Below, piece by piece: positions 8,067 through 16,124 of a DNA stretch of 64,000 bases (position 1 is the first letter of the stretch; each line of letters starts with the position of its first letter). The position numbers were made by a program, and so were the translations under genes. The DNA is from Acidimicrobiales bacterium (GTDB lineage: Bacteria > Actinomycetota > Acidimicrobiia > Acidimicrobiales > Iamiaceae). The notes beneath the pieces were generated by a model. The model ran no database searches. It was not told the origin of the DNA and saw only the letters and a program-made list of their open reading frames with translations. The stretch is taken from positions 62,001 through 126,000 of the forward strand of contig JAGQSO010000043.1 in NCBI GenBank assembly GCA_020439505.1. The letters run 5' to 3'.

Positions 8067-10048
8067 CGGGACACCACGGACTCGAGCAACGACCGGGCGG
8101 CGTCCACGACGTTGGCGACGCTGATCCCGAGACCCGACAGGGCTTCTGGTCCCGGAGCGGACGTGCCGAAGCGGTCGATCGCCACCGTCTCGTCGGCCCA
8201 TCGTTCCCAGCCCAGCGATGCTCCGGCTTCCACCGCCAGGGTCGGCACCGCGGCAGGCAGGACCTCAGCCTGGTACTGCTCGTCTTGAAGGTCGAAGTCC
8301 TCCCAACACGGCATCGAGACGACGTTGACCCCGATGCCTTCCGCGGCCAGGGCATCGGCGGCGTCCACGCAGACCGAAACCTCTGAACCGGTACCGACCA
8401 GGACCAGGTCGGGCAGGGCATCCTCGTTCACACCAGCGGAATGGACCGTGTACGCACCGCGCTCCACGCCGTCTCGACCGGTACCGGCCAGAACCGGCAG
8501 GTTCTGGCGGCTGAGGACCAGCGCAGTGGGCCCGTCGAGCTCGATGGCCCGGTGCCAAGCCGCCGCGGTCTCGTTGGCATCGGCAGGACGCACCACCCGC
8601 AGGCCCGGCATGGCGCGCAGGGAGGCGAGGTGCTCCACCGGCTGGTGGGTCGGACCGTCCTCACCGACTCCCACCGAGTCATGGGTGAAGCTGTAGATGA
8701 CCTTGTGGCCGGACAGCGCGGCGAGGCGGACCGCCGGTCGCATGTAGTCGCTGAACACGAAGAACGTACCGCCGACGGGGAGTGTGCCCCCGTGAGCCGA
8801 CAGGCCGTTCATGATCGATCCCATGGCGTGCTCACGGATGCCGAAGAAGATCTGGCGACCTTCGGGGGAGGCGGCACTGAACGGGGTGGCCTCGGCTAGG
8901 AGCGTCCCGGTGTTGGAGGACAGGTCCGCCCCGCCTCCGAGCAGGCCCGGCACCGTCTCGGTGAGGGCGGCGAAGCATGCACCCGAGGCGACCCTGGTGG
9001 CGACCGACTCCCCGACCTCCCAGGAGGGAAGGGCCTTGGCCCACCCTTCGGTGCCGGTGGCGGCGAGAGCCGCGTCGAAGGCGGACCGGTCTCCGCTCCA
9101 GTCGGCCAGGCGGGCCTCCCATGTGGCGCGAGCATCCGCTCCCCGGCTCCCGGCGGTGCGGTACAGGGCAGCCACCTCGTCATCGACCTGGAACGTCAGA
9201 TCCGGGTCCAGTCCCATCAGCGCCTTGGTGGCGGCGATCTCGGCTGCGTCGAAGGGGTTGCCGTGGGCCTTGGGGCTGTCGGTGAATCGGGTGGACGGGT
9301 AGCCGATGTGGGTGCGGACCACGACCATCGAGGGTCGGTCCTCCACGGCGAGGGCCTCTCGGATCCCGGCCTCGAGCGCGTCGAGGTCGTTGGCTGCCTC
9401 ACCAAGTTCGACCACGTGCCACCCATATGAACGGAATCGGGCCGGTGCGTCGTCGGACAGGGCGATCTCGGTCGGTCCGTCGATGGTGATGTGGTTGTCG
9501 TCGTAGATGCACACGAGCCGACCCAGCCCTAGGTGACCGGCCAGCGAGGCGGCCTCGTGGCTCACGCCCTCGGAGAGGTCCCCGTCGCCGCAGACGACGA
9601 AGGTCCGGTGGTCGCAGACCTCGTCGCCGAAACGCGCCCGAAGGTTCGCCTCGGCCATGGCCAGACCGACGCCGTTGGCGATCCCCTGGCCGAGGGGCCC
9701 GGTCGTCACCTCGACGCCGGCGGTGTGCCCGAACTCGGGGTGTCCGGGTGTGCGCGAGCCCCACTGCCGGAAATCCCGTAGGTCATCGATCGAAAGGTCG
9801 TACCCGGTCAGGTGGAGCATCGAGTACAGGAGGGCGGACGCGTGCCCGGCCGACAGGACGAAGCGGTCGCGATCGAACCAGTCGGGAGCCGCGCTGTCAT
9901 AGCTCATGATCCGGGTCCACAGGACGTGGGCCAGGGGGGCCAGAGCCATGGCGGTGCCCTGGTGGCCGCTTCTGGCCTTCTCGGGAAGATCCATGGCCAG
10001 GGCCCGGACGGTGTTGATGGCGCGGATCTCGAGGTCTGGGGAGGTCAT
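8063..10048 (-). CDS. tkt: Transketolase
   Basis: 661 residues, full length for a bacterial transketolase. It moves two-carbon ketol units between sugar phosphates using thiamine diphosphate. The cofactor motif GDGDLSEG followed by the DDNHITIDG segment lies near residues 155-190; the pyrimidine-domain part has FFGIREHAMGSIMNGL (Glu that activates the cofactor), FSDYMRPAVRLAALS and THDSVGVGEDGPTHQPVEHL. It is the first gene of the operon with tal and pgl. A TAGCGT -10 box lies about 35 nt upstream of the ATG. The 31-bp palindrome upstream of the divergent aldehyde dehydrogenase gene lies about 85 nt from this start and could also affect it. Confidence 0.96.
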   Translation of the reverse strand: MTSPDLEIRAINTVRALAMDLPEKARSGHQGTAMALAPLAHVLWTRIMSYDSAAPDWFDRDRFVLSAGHASALLYSMLHLTGYDLSIDDLRDFRQWGSRTPGHPEFGHTAGVEVTTGPLGQGIANGVGLAMAEANLRARFGDEVCDHRTFVVCGDGDLSEGVSHEAASLAGHLGLGRLVCIYDDNHITIDGPTEIALSDDAPARFRSYGWHVVELGEAANDLDALEAGIREALAVEDRPSMVVVRTHIGYPSTRFTDSPKAHGNPFDAAEIAATKALMGLDPDLTFQVDDEVAALYRTAGSRGADARATWEARLADWSGDRSAFDAALAATGTEGWAKALPSWEVGESVATRVASGACFAALTETVPGLLGGGADLSSNTGTLLAEATPFSAASPEGRQIFFGIREHAMGSIMNGLSAHGGTLPVGGTFFVFSDYMRPAVRLAALSGHKVIYSFTHDSVGVGEDGPTHQPVEHLASLRAMPGLRVVRPADANETAAAWHRAIELDGPTALVLSRQNLPVLAGTGRDGVERGAYTVHSAGVNEDALPDLVLVGTGSEVSVCVDAADALAAEGIGVNVVSMPCWEDFDLQDEQYQAEVLPAAVPTLAVEAGASLGWERWADETVAIDRFGTSAPGPEALSGLGISVANVVDAARSLLESVVSR

Positions 10049-10082
10049 TTGGTGGAGCTCATCTCGGGTGGCGGGTCATGTA

Positions 10083-10088
10083 ACGCTA
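10083..10088 (-). promoter_or_regulatory. -10 box TAGCGT of tkt
   Basis: TAGCGT on the minus strand would start a short leader of about 28 nt before the tkt ATG at 10048, unlike the leaderless promoters common in this window. Confidence 0.4.
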
Positions 10089-10131
10089 CCGGCCCGAAGG
10101 CGTCGCAGACCAAGGGTGCCAGAGCGCCCGG

Positions 10132-10162
10132 CAGGTGATCTGACGATGTGTCAGATCACCTG
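10132..10162. promoter_or_regulatory. 31-bp perfect palindromic operator upstream of aldehyde dehydrogenase gene
   Basis: CAGGTGATCTGA (10132-10143) and TCAGATCACCTG (10151-10162) are exact inverted repeats of 12 bp around a 7-bp spacer. The right arm ends 3 bp before a TAGGAT -10 box (10166-10171), so the site covers the -35 and spacer of the promoter. That is the position of a repressor site. No regulator gene is adjacent. Confidence 0.65.
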
Positions 10163-10165
10163 GGA

Positions 10166-10171
10166 TAGGAT
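10166..10171 (+). promoter_or_regulatory. -10 box TAGGAT of the aldehyde dehydrogenase gene
   Basis: TAGGAT followed by a leader of about 33 nt and a CGAGGGG ribosome binding site (10194-10200) before the GTG at 10211. Confidence 0.5.
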
Positions 10172-10210
10172 CGTCCTCTCCCACCACGAACCCACGAGGG
10201 GTGCACAGCA

Positions 10211-11650
10211 GTGATCGTCAAGGACCGGATCTACATCGGCGGCCAACTGGTGGAGCCGTCCGGCTCGACAACGATCGACGTGGTCAACCCCTTCACCGAG
10301 GAGGTGGCCGGGCGGGTCCCCGAGGCGACCACAGCCGACGTCGACAGGGCGGTCGCCGCGGCACGCCAGGCGTTCGAGTCCGACTGGTCGCGTATGGCCG
10401 TGGCGGAGCGGGCCGAGATCTTGGCGCGGGCCTCCCAGGGGATCCAGGCCCGCATGGACGACTTGACCCGGCTGATCACCACCGAGATGGGCAGTCCCTA
10501 CTCGTGGTGCATGTTCGGCCAGGTGCTGGCTCCGACCATGGTGCTGGACTACTACGCCGAGTTGGGCAAGAGGTTCGAACTTGAGGAGACACGGCCCGGC
10601 ATGTTCGGACCGGTGGTGGTCCGCAAGGAACCGGTTGGCGTCGCCGCCGCTGTGGTCCCCTGGAACGTGCCGCTTTTCGTCACGATCCTCAAGCTTGCGC
10701 CGGCCTTTCTCGCCGGGTGCACCGTGGTGCTCAAACCCGCCCCCGAGACCCCGCTCAGCGCGTACGACCTCCACGAGATCTTCGAGGAGGCGGGTCTCCC
10801 CGCCGGCGTGCTGAACATCGTCGCCGCCGGTCGGGAGGTGGGTGAGCACCTCGTGACCCACCCCGGCGTCGACAAGGTCGGCTTCACCGGCTCGACTGCG
10901 GCGGGCAAGCGCATCGCTTCGCTGTGCGGGGAACTCCTCCGACCCTGCACCCTCGAGCTCGGCGGCAAGTCCGCCGCGGTGGTGCTCGAGGATGCCGACC
11001 TCGATCTGACGGTCCAGGGGATCATCGACGGAGGCATCCTCAACAATGGCCAGGCCTGCGTCGCCCAGACCAGGATCCTGGCGCCGCGGTCGCGCTACGA
11101 CGAGGTCGTGGACGCACTTACCGAGGCGGTTGCCGGCCAGGTCGTCGGTGACCCGATGGATCCCGCCACCCAGGTCGGGCCACTCGTTGCCGACCGGCAG
11201 CGCGATCGGGTCCTCGGCCTGATCGACAAGGGCAAGAACGAGGGGGCGCGGATCACCACCGGTGGAGGACGCCCCGCCCTCGAAAGGGGATTCTTCGTGG
11301 ATCCCACCGTGTTCGCCGACGTCACCAACGACATGACCATCGCTCGTGAGGAGATCTTCGGCCCCGTGCTCTCGGTCATCGCCTATGAGGGTGTCGACGA
11401 TGCGGTCGCGATCGCCAACGACTCGCCCTACGGCCTCTCCGGCTCGGTCTGGAGCGCGGATGGCGAGGCGGCAGCGGCCGTCGCCCGCCGGATGGACACC
11501 GGTACGGTCACCGTCAACCACTTCGGCATGGCCTTCGGCGCCCCCTTCGGCGGTTACAAGGACTCCGGGCTCGGTCGTGAGCTGGGGCCCGAAGGCGTCG
11601 ACGCCTACCTCCAGAAGAAGTCGATAAGCCTCGATCCCTCGGCCGGCTGA
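10211..11650 (+). CDS. Aldehyde dehydrogenase family protein (NAD(P)-dependent)
   Basis: 479 residues beginning at GTG 10211, with a CGAGGGG site upstream. It oxidises an aldehyde to a carboxylate. Marks are VVPWNVPL, KPAPETPLSA, GFTGSTAAGKRIA (cofactor fold), LELGGKSAAVV with the general-base Glu, and NNGQACVAQTR with the catalytic Cys, followed by EEIFGPVLSV. The sequence resembles the broad betaine/phenylacetaldehyde-type branch, but the substrate cannot be fixed. It is monocistronic, behind a strong palindromic operator, so it is probably induced by its substrate or a related compound. The next gene is convergent, with a structured repeat between. Confidence 0.9.
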   Translation: MIVKDRIYIGGQLVEPSGSTTIDVVNPFTEEVAGRVPEATTADVDRAVAAARQAFESDWSRMAVAERAEILARASQGIQARMDDLTRLITTEMGSPYSWCMFGQVLAPTMVLDYYAELGKRFELEETRPGMFGPVVVRKEPVGVAAAVVPWNVPLFVTILKLAPAFLAGCTVVLKPAPETPLSAYDLHEIFEEAGLPAGVLNIVAAGREVGEHLVTHPGVDKVGFTGSTAAGKRIASLCGELLRPCTLELGGKSAAVVLEDADLDLTVQGIIDGGILNNGQACVAQTRILAPRSRYDEVVDALTEAVAGQVVGDPMDPATQVGPLVADRQRDRVLGLIDKGKNEGARITTGGGRPALERGFFVDPTVFADVTNDMTIAREEIFGPVLSVIAYEGVDDAVAIANDSPYGLSGSVWSADGEAAAAVARRMDTGTVTVNHFGMAFGAPFGGYKDSGLGRELGPEGVDAYLQKKSISLDPSAG

Positions 11651-11658
11651 CTCGCTCA

Positions 11659-11672
11659 GGCCCTGGCGGGCC
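11659..11672 (+). terminator. Hairpin downstream of aldehyde dehydrogenase gene
   Basis: GGCCC-TGGC-GGGCC starts 9 nt after the stop codon. It has no T-tract, so it is a weak or Rho-assisted terminator at best. Confidence 0.35.
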
Positions 11673-11677
11673 AGCCG

Positions 11678-11851
11678 TGCCGTGACCGGCACCCCTGGTG
11701 TGTCTGTGGGTGTCATCGGCGCTGCACGCGGTCGGTTCTCGTGGGCCGCCTTCGGCGGACGATTCCTGGTTCCGCCGAGCCCGGTCTTCACTTCGTTGCG
11801 GCGGCTCGACGGCGTTTGCCCGGTTGCTCGCAAGCTCGCGACAGCGCAAAC
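11678..11851 (-). repeat. Dispersed four-hairpin intergenic element, copy 3
   Basis: Minus-strand copy. Hairpin 4 is at 11678-11691 (TGCCG-TGAC-CGGCA), hairpin 3 at 11746-11758 (CCGCC-TTC-GGCGG), hairpin 2 near 11771-11812 (inexact arms CCGCCGAGCCC / GGCTCGACGG), and hairpin 1 spans GTTTGC at 11814 to GCGCAAAC at 11844-11851. It lies between the convergent aldehyde dehydrogenase and FIST genes. Its hairpin 4 end points at the 3' end of the dehydrogenase gene, the same relative orientation as copies 1 and 2. A further tail-like piece (GTTGCCGGTGAC) follows hairpin 1. Confidence 0.8.
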
Positions 11852-11908
11852 GTTGCCGGTGACAGCGCTAGCCGTCCTGGCTATGAGGGTGATCAGGCCG
11901 GCGTCGGG

Positions 11909-13062
11909 TCAGTCGAGCACGAGGACGGCGGAGGCGAAGGTGTGCAGTAGAGATTGACTCCCCGAGGGTCCGATCTCTCCCGAACAGAACATTCCAGCGG
12001 TCGGTGAGCGGCGGAGGTGCTCGTGCACCAGTTCGGCATCCCGGTGCGGAGTGCCGAACAGTGCTTCGCCCCGGCCTTCCCCGCAGAACACCAGGCCAGC
12101 ACCTCCCGCCTCGCCTTGCAACGCCGCGGCGAGCTGCTCCTCTGCGGTCAGGGGGTCGCGCAGGTGGAACTGGACCGTCGTCCCGATCGGCACCTCTCCG
12201 CCAACTGCCACCGACCGTGAAGCTCGTTGCATCCCGAGGACATCACGGATCAGGAAGTCCCCCGCCCCCAGCACCTCCGATGACTCCTCGGCGGCCAAAC
12301 CAAGGTGAAGGCCCAGACCCATGAGCATGCGGTCCCGGTGGTCGGCACCCTCGATCAGGTCGGTGAGGTGGTCGAGTGCCGGCCGCCCCGCGATCTGCTC
12401 GACCAGGTTGCCTCGACTGGCCGTCACCACTAGCGGCTCGCCGATCGGTCGGCATCCTTGAGCCAGGTAGGTGCGGAGAGGGACCCCGGGGGGAAAGACG
12501 ATCCCCACCGCGCCATGGTTGACGACCGAAGCGTCCGCCACCAGATGATTTCCACCCGGACCGCGGGCCGCCGATGCCATTCCCCCGATCACGGTGAGCC
12601 CGGGGGCCTGGCGTCGGAGTCGGTCGAGGAAGCCGTCGACCGGAAAGCTGTAGGGATCGCCGACCAGTAGGAGGGTGGCCCCGTCCACCGCGACATCCTC
12701 GGTACCGTTGAGACGCCAACCGTCGCCGTCGCGCCGGGCGTCGAAACGTACGGTTCGGACCCCACGAGGACCGGTTCGCATACGACCCTCCCAGCTCGCG
12801 GCGAACAGGGCCACGGCGGCACGCTTCTCGACGTCGTGCCCGCAAGCCATGACCGAAACCGCGGTTGCGCCCAGTAATACCGATGGCGCCAGGGTGCGCG
12901 GACCGTCGCCGCGATGTCCTCGATGGCTCCGCCGAACCCACCGGTGGTGAACAGAACGGCAAGGTCAGGTTCGGGTCCAACCGCATCGAGCACCTGGCCC
13001 ACCACCTCTCCCACCGCATGGGTGGCGAGCGGATGCTCGGAGATGGCGGCACCGAAGGGCAT
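11909..13062 (-). pseudogene. FIST-domain sensory protein, split by a frameshift
   Basis: Two frames together encode one FIST protein. The N-terminal part starts at ATG 13062 (MPFGAAISEHPLATHAVGEV) and runs to about GAIEDIAATVRA. The continuation TLAPSVLLGATAVSVMACGHDVE lies in another frame and runs to the stop at 11909. The change falls near 12893-12903 and fits loss of one base. FIST domains bind small ligands and usually work with signalling proteins; the second half has the FIST_C-like GMFCSGEIGPSG end. The ATG overlaps the stop of the upstream gene (TGATG), confirming the start. Either a true pseudogene or an assembly error. Remaining coding features look intact, which favours a recent event or an error. 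Confidence 0.75.
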
Positions 13063-13457
13063 CAGCCGGCCGGATCTGCCGGCGGCAACAGGGTGAAGGG
13101 AACGGTCGTCGTCGGCCCCAGGTCGATGCGAACCGTCGCCTCCACCGTGCCGTAGTCGTCGAAATTCATCTCGGCCCGCACGAGTCGGTAGGCGAACTTC
13201 CCCGGCTCCACCTGGAGGGGCTGCACGTTTCGGGCGATCTGCTCCTCGCCCCTCCGGAAGACCGTTTCGAGAGCTCCGGTTCCCTTCTCGTCCGGGCCGC
13301 AACGGACGAGGACCACTAGGTGGGGCTCCACCGCCACGGGAACCGGCTGGGGGGCGGCAAGTGAGAAATGGACCCCGGTCAGGTCGATCCGGGTTGAAGG
13401 TCCGGGCGCGGGGCGAAGTTCGATGTTCTCTATGAACACGGCGGCAACGATCTCCAT
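13062..13457 (-). CDS. Conserved actinobacterial protein, DUF6941-like (tentative)
   Basis: 131 residues, predicted all-beta and cytoplasmic, with no signal peptide. Segments such as FIENIELRPAPG, PVPVAVEPHLVVLVRC and PGKFAYRLVRAEMNFDDYGTVEATVRIDLG suggest a sandwich fold like the DUF6941 group. Function unknown. It is the first gene of a two-gene unit with the FIST gene, joined by a TGATG stop/start overlap, and is divergent from a TetR regulator whose likely operator lies between the two promoters. A TACGGT -10 box lies 7 nt from the ATG, so the mRNA is probably leaderless. Confidence 0.6.
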   Translation of the reverse strand: MEIVAAVFIENIELRPAPGPSTRIDLTGVHFSLAAPQPVPVAVEPHLVVLVRCGPDEKGTGALETVFRRGEEQIARNVQPLQVEPGKFAYRLVRAEMNFDDYGTVEATVRIDLGPTTTVPFTLLPPADPAG

Positions 13458-13464
13458 GGCAGGG

Positions 13465-13470
13465 ACCGTA
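13465..13470 (-). promoter_or_regulatory. -10 box TACGGT, leaderless promoter
   Basis: TACGGT on the minus strand, 7 nt from the ATG at 13457 and 2 bp from the palindrome at 13473-13488. Confidence 0.5.
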
Positions 13471-13472
13471 CC

Positions 13473-13488
13473 CTGGCCGATCGGCCAG
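13473..13488. promoter_or_regulatory. Probable TetR operator, 16-bp perfect palindrome
   Basis: CTGGCCGATCGGCCAG is a perfect palindrome in the 50-bp gap between divergent genes. It lies 2 bp from the -10 box of the DUF6941/FIST unit and 5 bp from that of the TetR gene, so a bound dimer would block both promoters. This is a typical layout for an autoregulated TetR repressor. Confidence 0.65.
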
Positions 13489-13493
13489 ACGCC

Positions 13494-13499
13494 TAGGGT
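13494..13499 (+). promoter_or_regulatory. -10 box TAGGGT of the TetR gene, leaderless
   Basis: TAGGGT lies 8 nt upstream of the ATG at 13508. Confidence 0.5.
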
Positions 13500-13507
13500 G
13501 AGGTGGA

Positions 13508-14128
13508 ATGGCAGCCACCGAACCCGCGCTCTCGACGCGCGACGCGATCATCGTCGAGGCGAGGCGGTGTTTCGCCGACCACGGTTACGACGGCACGTCG
13601 TTGAACGACATCGCCGCTGCGGTGGGCCTGCGTCGTCCGAGTCTCCTGCATCATTTCCCGTCGAAGGAGGCGATCTACGCCGAGGTGTTCAGGATCACCC
13701 TCGAGGAGTGGGGAGCCCGGGTGGAGGGTGCGATCGCCGAACAGATGGAGGGGTGGAAGCAAGTTGACCTCGTCATCACGACCGGCTTCAGGTTCTTCCA
13801 GGAGAATCCGGATTTCGTTCGGATGGTCAGGCGCGAAGCCCTCGACGGCGGCGCCCACCTCGGAATCGACCTCGGCCAGGCCCTTCGGCCCTTTCTCCTG
13901 CGCGCCATGGGCTGGTTCGAGCGGGAGATGGAGGCCGGACGGTTCAGGCGGGTCGACACCGAACAACTGCTCCTCACCGGATACAGCGTCATGTTCAGCT
14001 ACTTCAGCGACATCCCTTTCCTCGAAGGGCTGTTGGACAGCGACCCGCTGGCGGCTGACGCGCTGGAGGCACGGCTTCAGCACCTGCGCAACCTCTTTCA
14101 CGTCGCGCTGAGCCCGACGGCTCCCTGA
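13508..14128 (+). CDS. TetR/AcrR-family transcriptional regulator
   Basis: 206 residues. The N-terminal helix-turn-helix is clear: [20 protein letters not shown], then [20 protein letters not shown] (about residues 15-60). The C-terminal part (70-200) is a helical ligand-binding domain with [20 protein letters not shown]. It most likely represses itself and the divergent DUF6941/FIST genes through the palindrome between them. The ligand is unknown. It ends before the GGDEF-EAL gene, which has its own promoter. Confidence 0.9.
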   Translation: MAATEPALSTRDAIIVEARRCFADHGYDGTSLNDIAAAVGLRRPSLLHHFPSKEAIYAEVFRITLEEWGARVEGAIAEQMEGWKQVDLVITTGFRFFQENPDFVRMVRREALDGGAHLGIDLGQALRPFLLRAMGWFEREMEAGRFRRVDTEQLLLTGYSVMFSYFSDIPFLEGLLDSDPLAADALEARLQHLRNLFHVALSPTAP

Positions 14129-14211
14129 GAATGGGGCTGGCCCGTTGGCGGGTCGAAATACGACCGTCACCGTCGGGGCGATTCTGACCGTGACCCCGGG
14201 CGGGCAGCCGA

Positions 14212-14217
14212 TATTGT
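14212..14217 (+). promoter_or_regulatory. -10 box TATTGT upstream of GGDEF-EAL gene
   Basis: TATTGT would give a leader of roughly 30 nt that contains AGGG (14244-14247) at ribosome-binding distance from GTG 14253. Confidence 0.4.
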
Positions 14218-14252
14218 GCGCGCTTCGTGTCCCCCCAAACCTCAGGGCCCTC

Positions 14253-16010
14253 GTGAGCGCGGAACCGCTGCCCCCCCTCAGAGATCTGCCAGACGCCGTA
14301 GCCACCGGTGAGCAGCTCAGCGACCCCGAGCACCAGATCCGGGCCGACGCGGAGAGGATCCAGACCGGCAAATCGCACGAGCGGCTGGTTCAGGTCCTCG
14401 ACGAGGTAGACGATCTGGTGATTGTTGGGCGCCTCGGCGGTGGTCTGCTCTATGCCAACGAGGCGGCCGCCGAACTCGTACCCGGGATCCGCATGGGGGT
14501 GCCGCTGGCCAGCTTCACCGGTCTCGCCATGCAGGCTCTGGGCAACGCCGAGATCGAGCCTTCGCTGCGCGCCATGCGCCGGTGGACCGGCGACCTCCAG
14601 TTGAGGCTCACCGACGGGCACGTACACGAGCTGGCCACCACCGTCACGCCGGTGGCCAGCGGTGAGCCCGACGAGATCTACTTCGGCATCATCATGCGTG
14701 ACGTCTCGGCCGAACGGCGCCATGCTCGCGCTCTCGCCCACCAGGCCAGGATCGATCACCTGACGGGCCTGCCCAACCGCCTGGCGCTGCTGGAGGATCT
14801 GGAGGAACGTCGAGTTCGGGGGGAAGAGGTGGCGGTCCTGTTCGTCGACATCGACAACCTGAAGATCGTCAACGACGGCCTCGGTCACGGGGCCGGGGAC
14901 CGGCTGTTGGCCGCCATCGCCGAGGCTCTGGGCGACGTAGCAGAGGGTGATCTCCTGGCCCGCTTCGGTGGCGACGAGTTCGTGATAATCACGGACGGCG
15001 GCGATCGTGACCGGGTGATGGCGTTGGCTGACGATCTGTTGTCGAAGATCGCCGCCGTCAAGGTTCCCGACATCGGTACCCACCTGACCGCGAGCCTTGG
15101 GGTGTCCTTCTCCGACGGCGGGAGCATCGATCCCGAGGGGTTGCTGCGCGACGCCGACGCCGCCATGTACGAGGCGAAGAGGCGAGGTCGAGCAGGTGCG
15201 GTCTACTTCGACCAGGGCCTGCGCGAGCGTGCCCAGCGTCGTTTCACGGTCGAGAGGTCGATGCGTGCGGCCCTGGCTGACGGGTCTGTGGAGGTTCATT
15301 TCCAGCCGATCGTCGATGTCGAGACCGGGGAGGTACAGGGATTCGAGGCCCTCTCGCGCTGGGGCGACCGTGATCCTGAGGAGTTCATAACGATGGCGGA
15401 GGAATCGGGTCTGGTCGTCGCGTTGGGTGAGCATGTCCTCGCCCTGTCGCTGGCGGCTCTGGCCGCCATGCGTTCCTCGCTTCCGGGCGCGGAGGCGGTG
15501 AGGATGTCGGTGAACGTGTCGGGTCGGCAACTGTTGGACCGGGCGTTCGCGCACCGGACCCTCGACCAGATCCACGAGTTTGGCCTGGCCCCGAACGACG
15601 TGATCCTCGAATTGACCGAGACCGTGCTCATCGACCCGCGGGAGGAGGTAGACCGTGCCCTTCGACTCCTACGCGACCAGGGTGTCGCCTTGGCCCTGGA
15701 CGATTTCGGCAGCGGCTATTCCTCGCTCGCCTATCTGCGCCGGTACCCGATCGACGCTCTCAAGCTCGACAACAGCTATACCCAGGCTCTCCTCCACGAT
15801 CCCGACACGCGGATCATCACCGAGGCGATGGTGACCATGGCCCAGAGACTCGGCCTGCGCCTGGTTGCCGAAGGTGTCGAGACCGCATCGGAGCTGAACG
15901 CAGTTCGAGATCTGGGCATCTCCTCGGTGCAGGGTTACCTCGTGGGCCGAGCGGCTCGGCTCGACGATGTGATGCGCTCGGGGTTGACGCCCCGGCCACT
16001 GCCTAGATGA
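14253..16010 (+). CDS. PAS-GGDEF-EAL cyclic di-GMP turnover protein
   Basis: 585 residues from GTG 14253; the frame is open to 14145, but that part looks non-coding and overlaps the promoter. Residues about 45-160 form a PAS-like sensor (VLDEVDDLVIVGRLGGGLLYANEAA). The GGDEF domain is intact, with RIDHLTGLPNRL, the catalytic loop FGGDEF and a DADAAMYEAK end, so diguanylate cyclase activity is possible. The EAL domain is also intact (FEALSRW, ELTETVLID, DDFGSGYSSLAYL, LVAEGVET), so it should hydrolyse c-di-GMP. Both activities may be present and be set by the PAS ligand. No membrane segment is seen. It is monocistronic between the TetR and acyl-CoA synthetase genes. Confidence 0.9.
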   Translation: MSAEPLPPLRDLPDAVATGEQLSDPEHQIRADAERIQTGKSHERLVQVLDEVDDLVIVGRLGGGLLYANEAAAELVPGIRMGVPLASFTGLAMQALGNAEIEPSLRAMRRWTGDLQLRLTDGHVHELATTVTPVASGEPDEIYFGIIMRDVSAERRHARALAHQARIDHLTGLPNRLALLEDLEERRVRGEEVAVLFVDIDNLKIVNDGLGHGAGDRLLAAIAEALGDVAEGDLLARFGGDEFVIITDGGDRDRVMALADDLLSKIAAVKVPDIGTHLTASLGVSFSDGGSIDPEGLLRDADAAMYEAKRRGRAGAVYFDQGLRERAQRRFTVERSMRAALADGSVEVHFQPIVDVETGEVQGFEALSRWGDRDPEEFITMAEESGLVVALGEHVLALSLAALAAMRSSLPGAEAVRMSVNVSGRQLLDRAFAHRTLDQIHEFGLAPNDVILELTETVLIDPREEVDRALRLLRDQGVALALDDFGSGYSSLAYLRRYPIDALKLDNSYTQALLHDPDTRIITEAMVTMAQRLGLRLVAEGVETASELNAVRDLGISSVQGYLVGRAARLDDVMRSGLTPRPLPR

Positions 16011-16110
16011 CCCACATCACCCGATGATGGAGGGACGCCGAGCACTCGTCGTGACCGCCCCGCTGCATCGGACGTCGATGTCGGGGCCACCGGCACCAGT
16101 TCCCGAGATC

Positions 16111-16116
16111 TACCCT
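16111..16116 (+). promoter_or_regulatory. -10 box TACCCT, leaderless promoter
   Basis: TACCCT lies 8 nt upstream of the ATG at 16125. Confidence 0.45.
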
Positions 16117-16124
16117 CGACCACC

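Noticed and set aside
10560-10600. GGTTCGAAC-like sequence as part of a tRNA gene
   Set aside because: It lies in the aldehyde dehydrogenase coding region and no acceptor or anticodon stem can be formed around it.
10151-11833. Long open frame (560 codons) on the minus strand
   Set aside because: It is the antisense shadow of the aldehyde dehydrogenase gene; its composition is typical of GC-rich complement frames and it runs into the structured repeat.
14004-15575. Open frame of 523 codons on the minus strand
   Set aside because: Shadow of the GGDEF-EAL gene, whose domains are all intact on the other strand.
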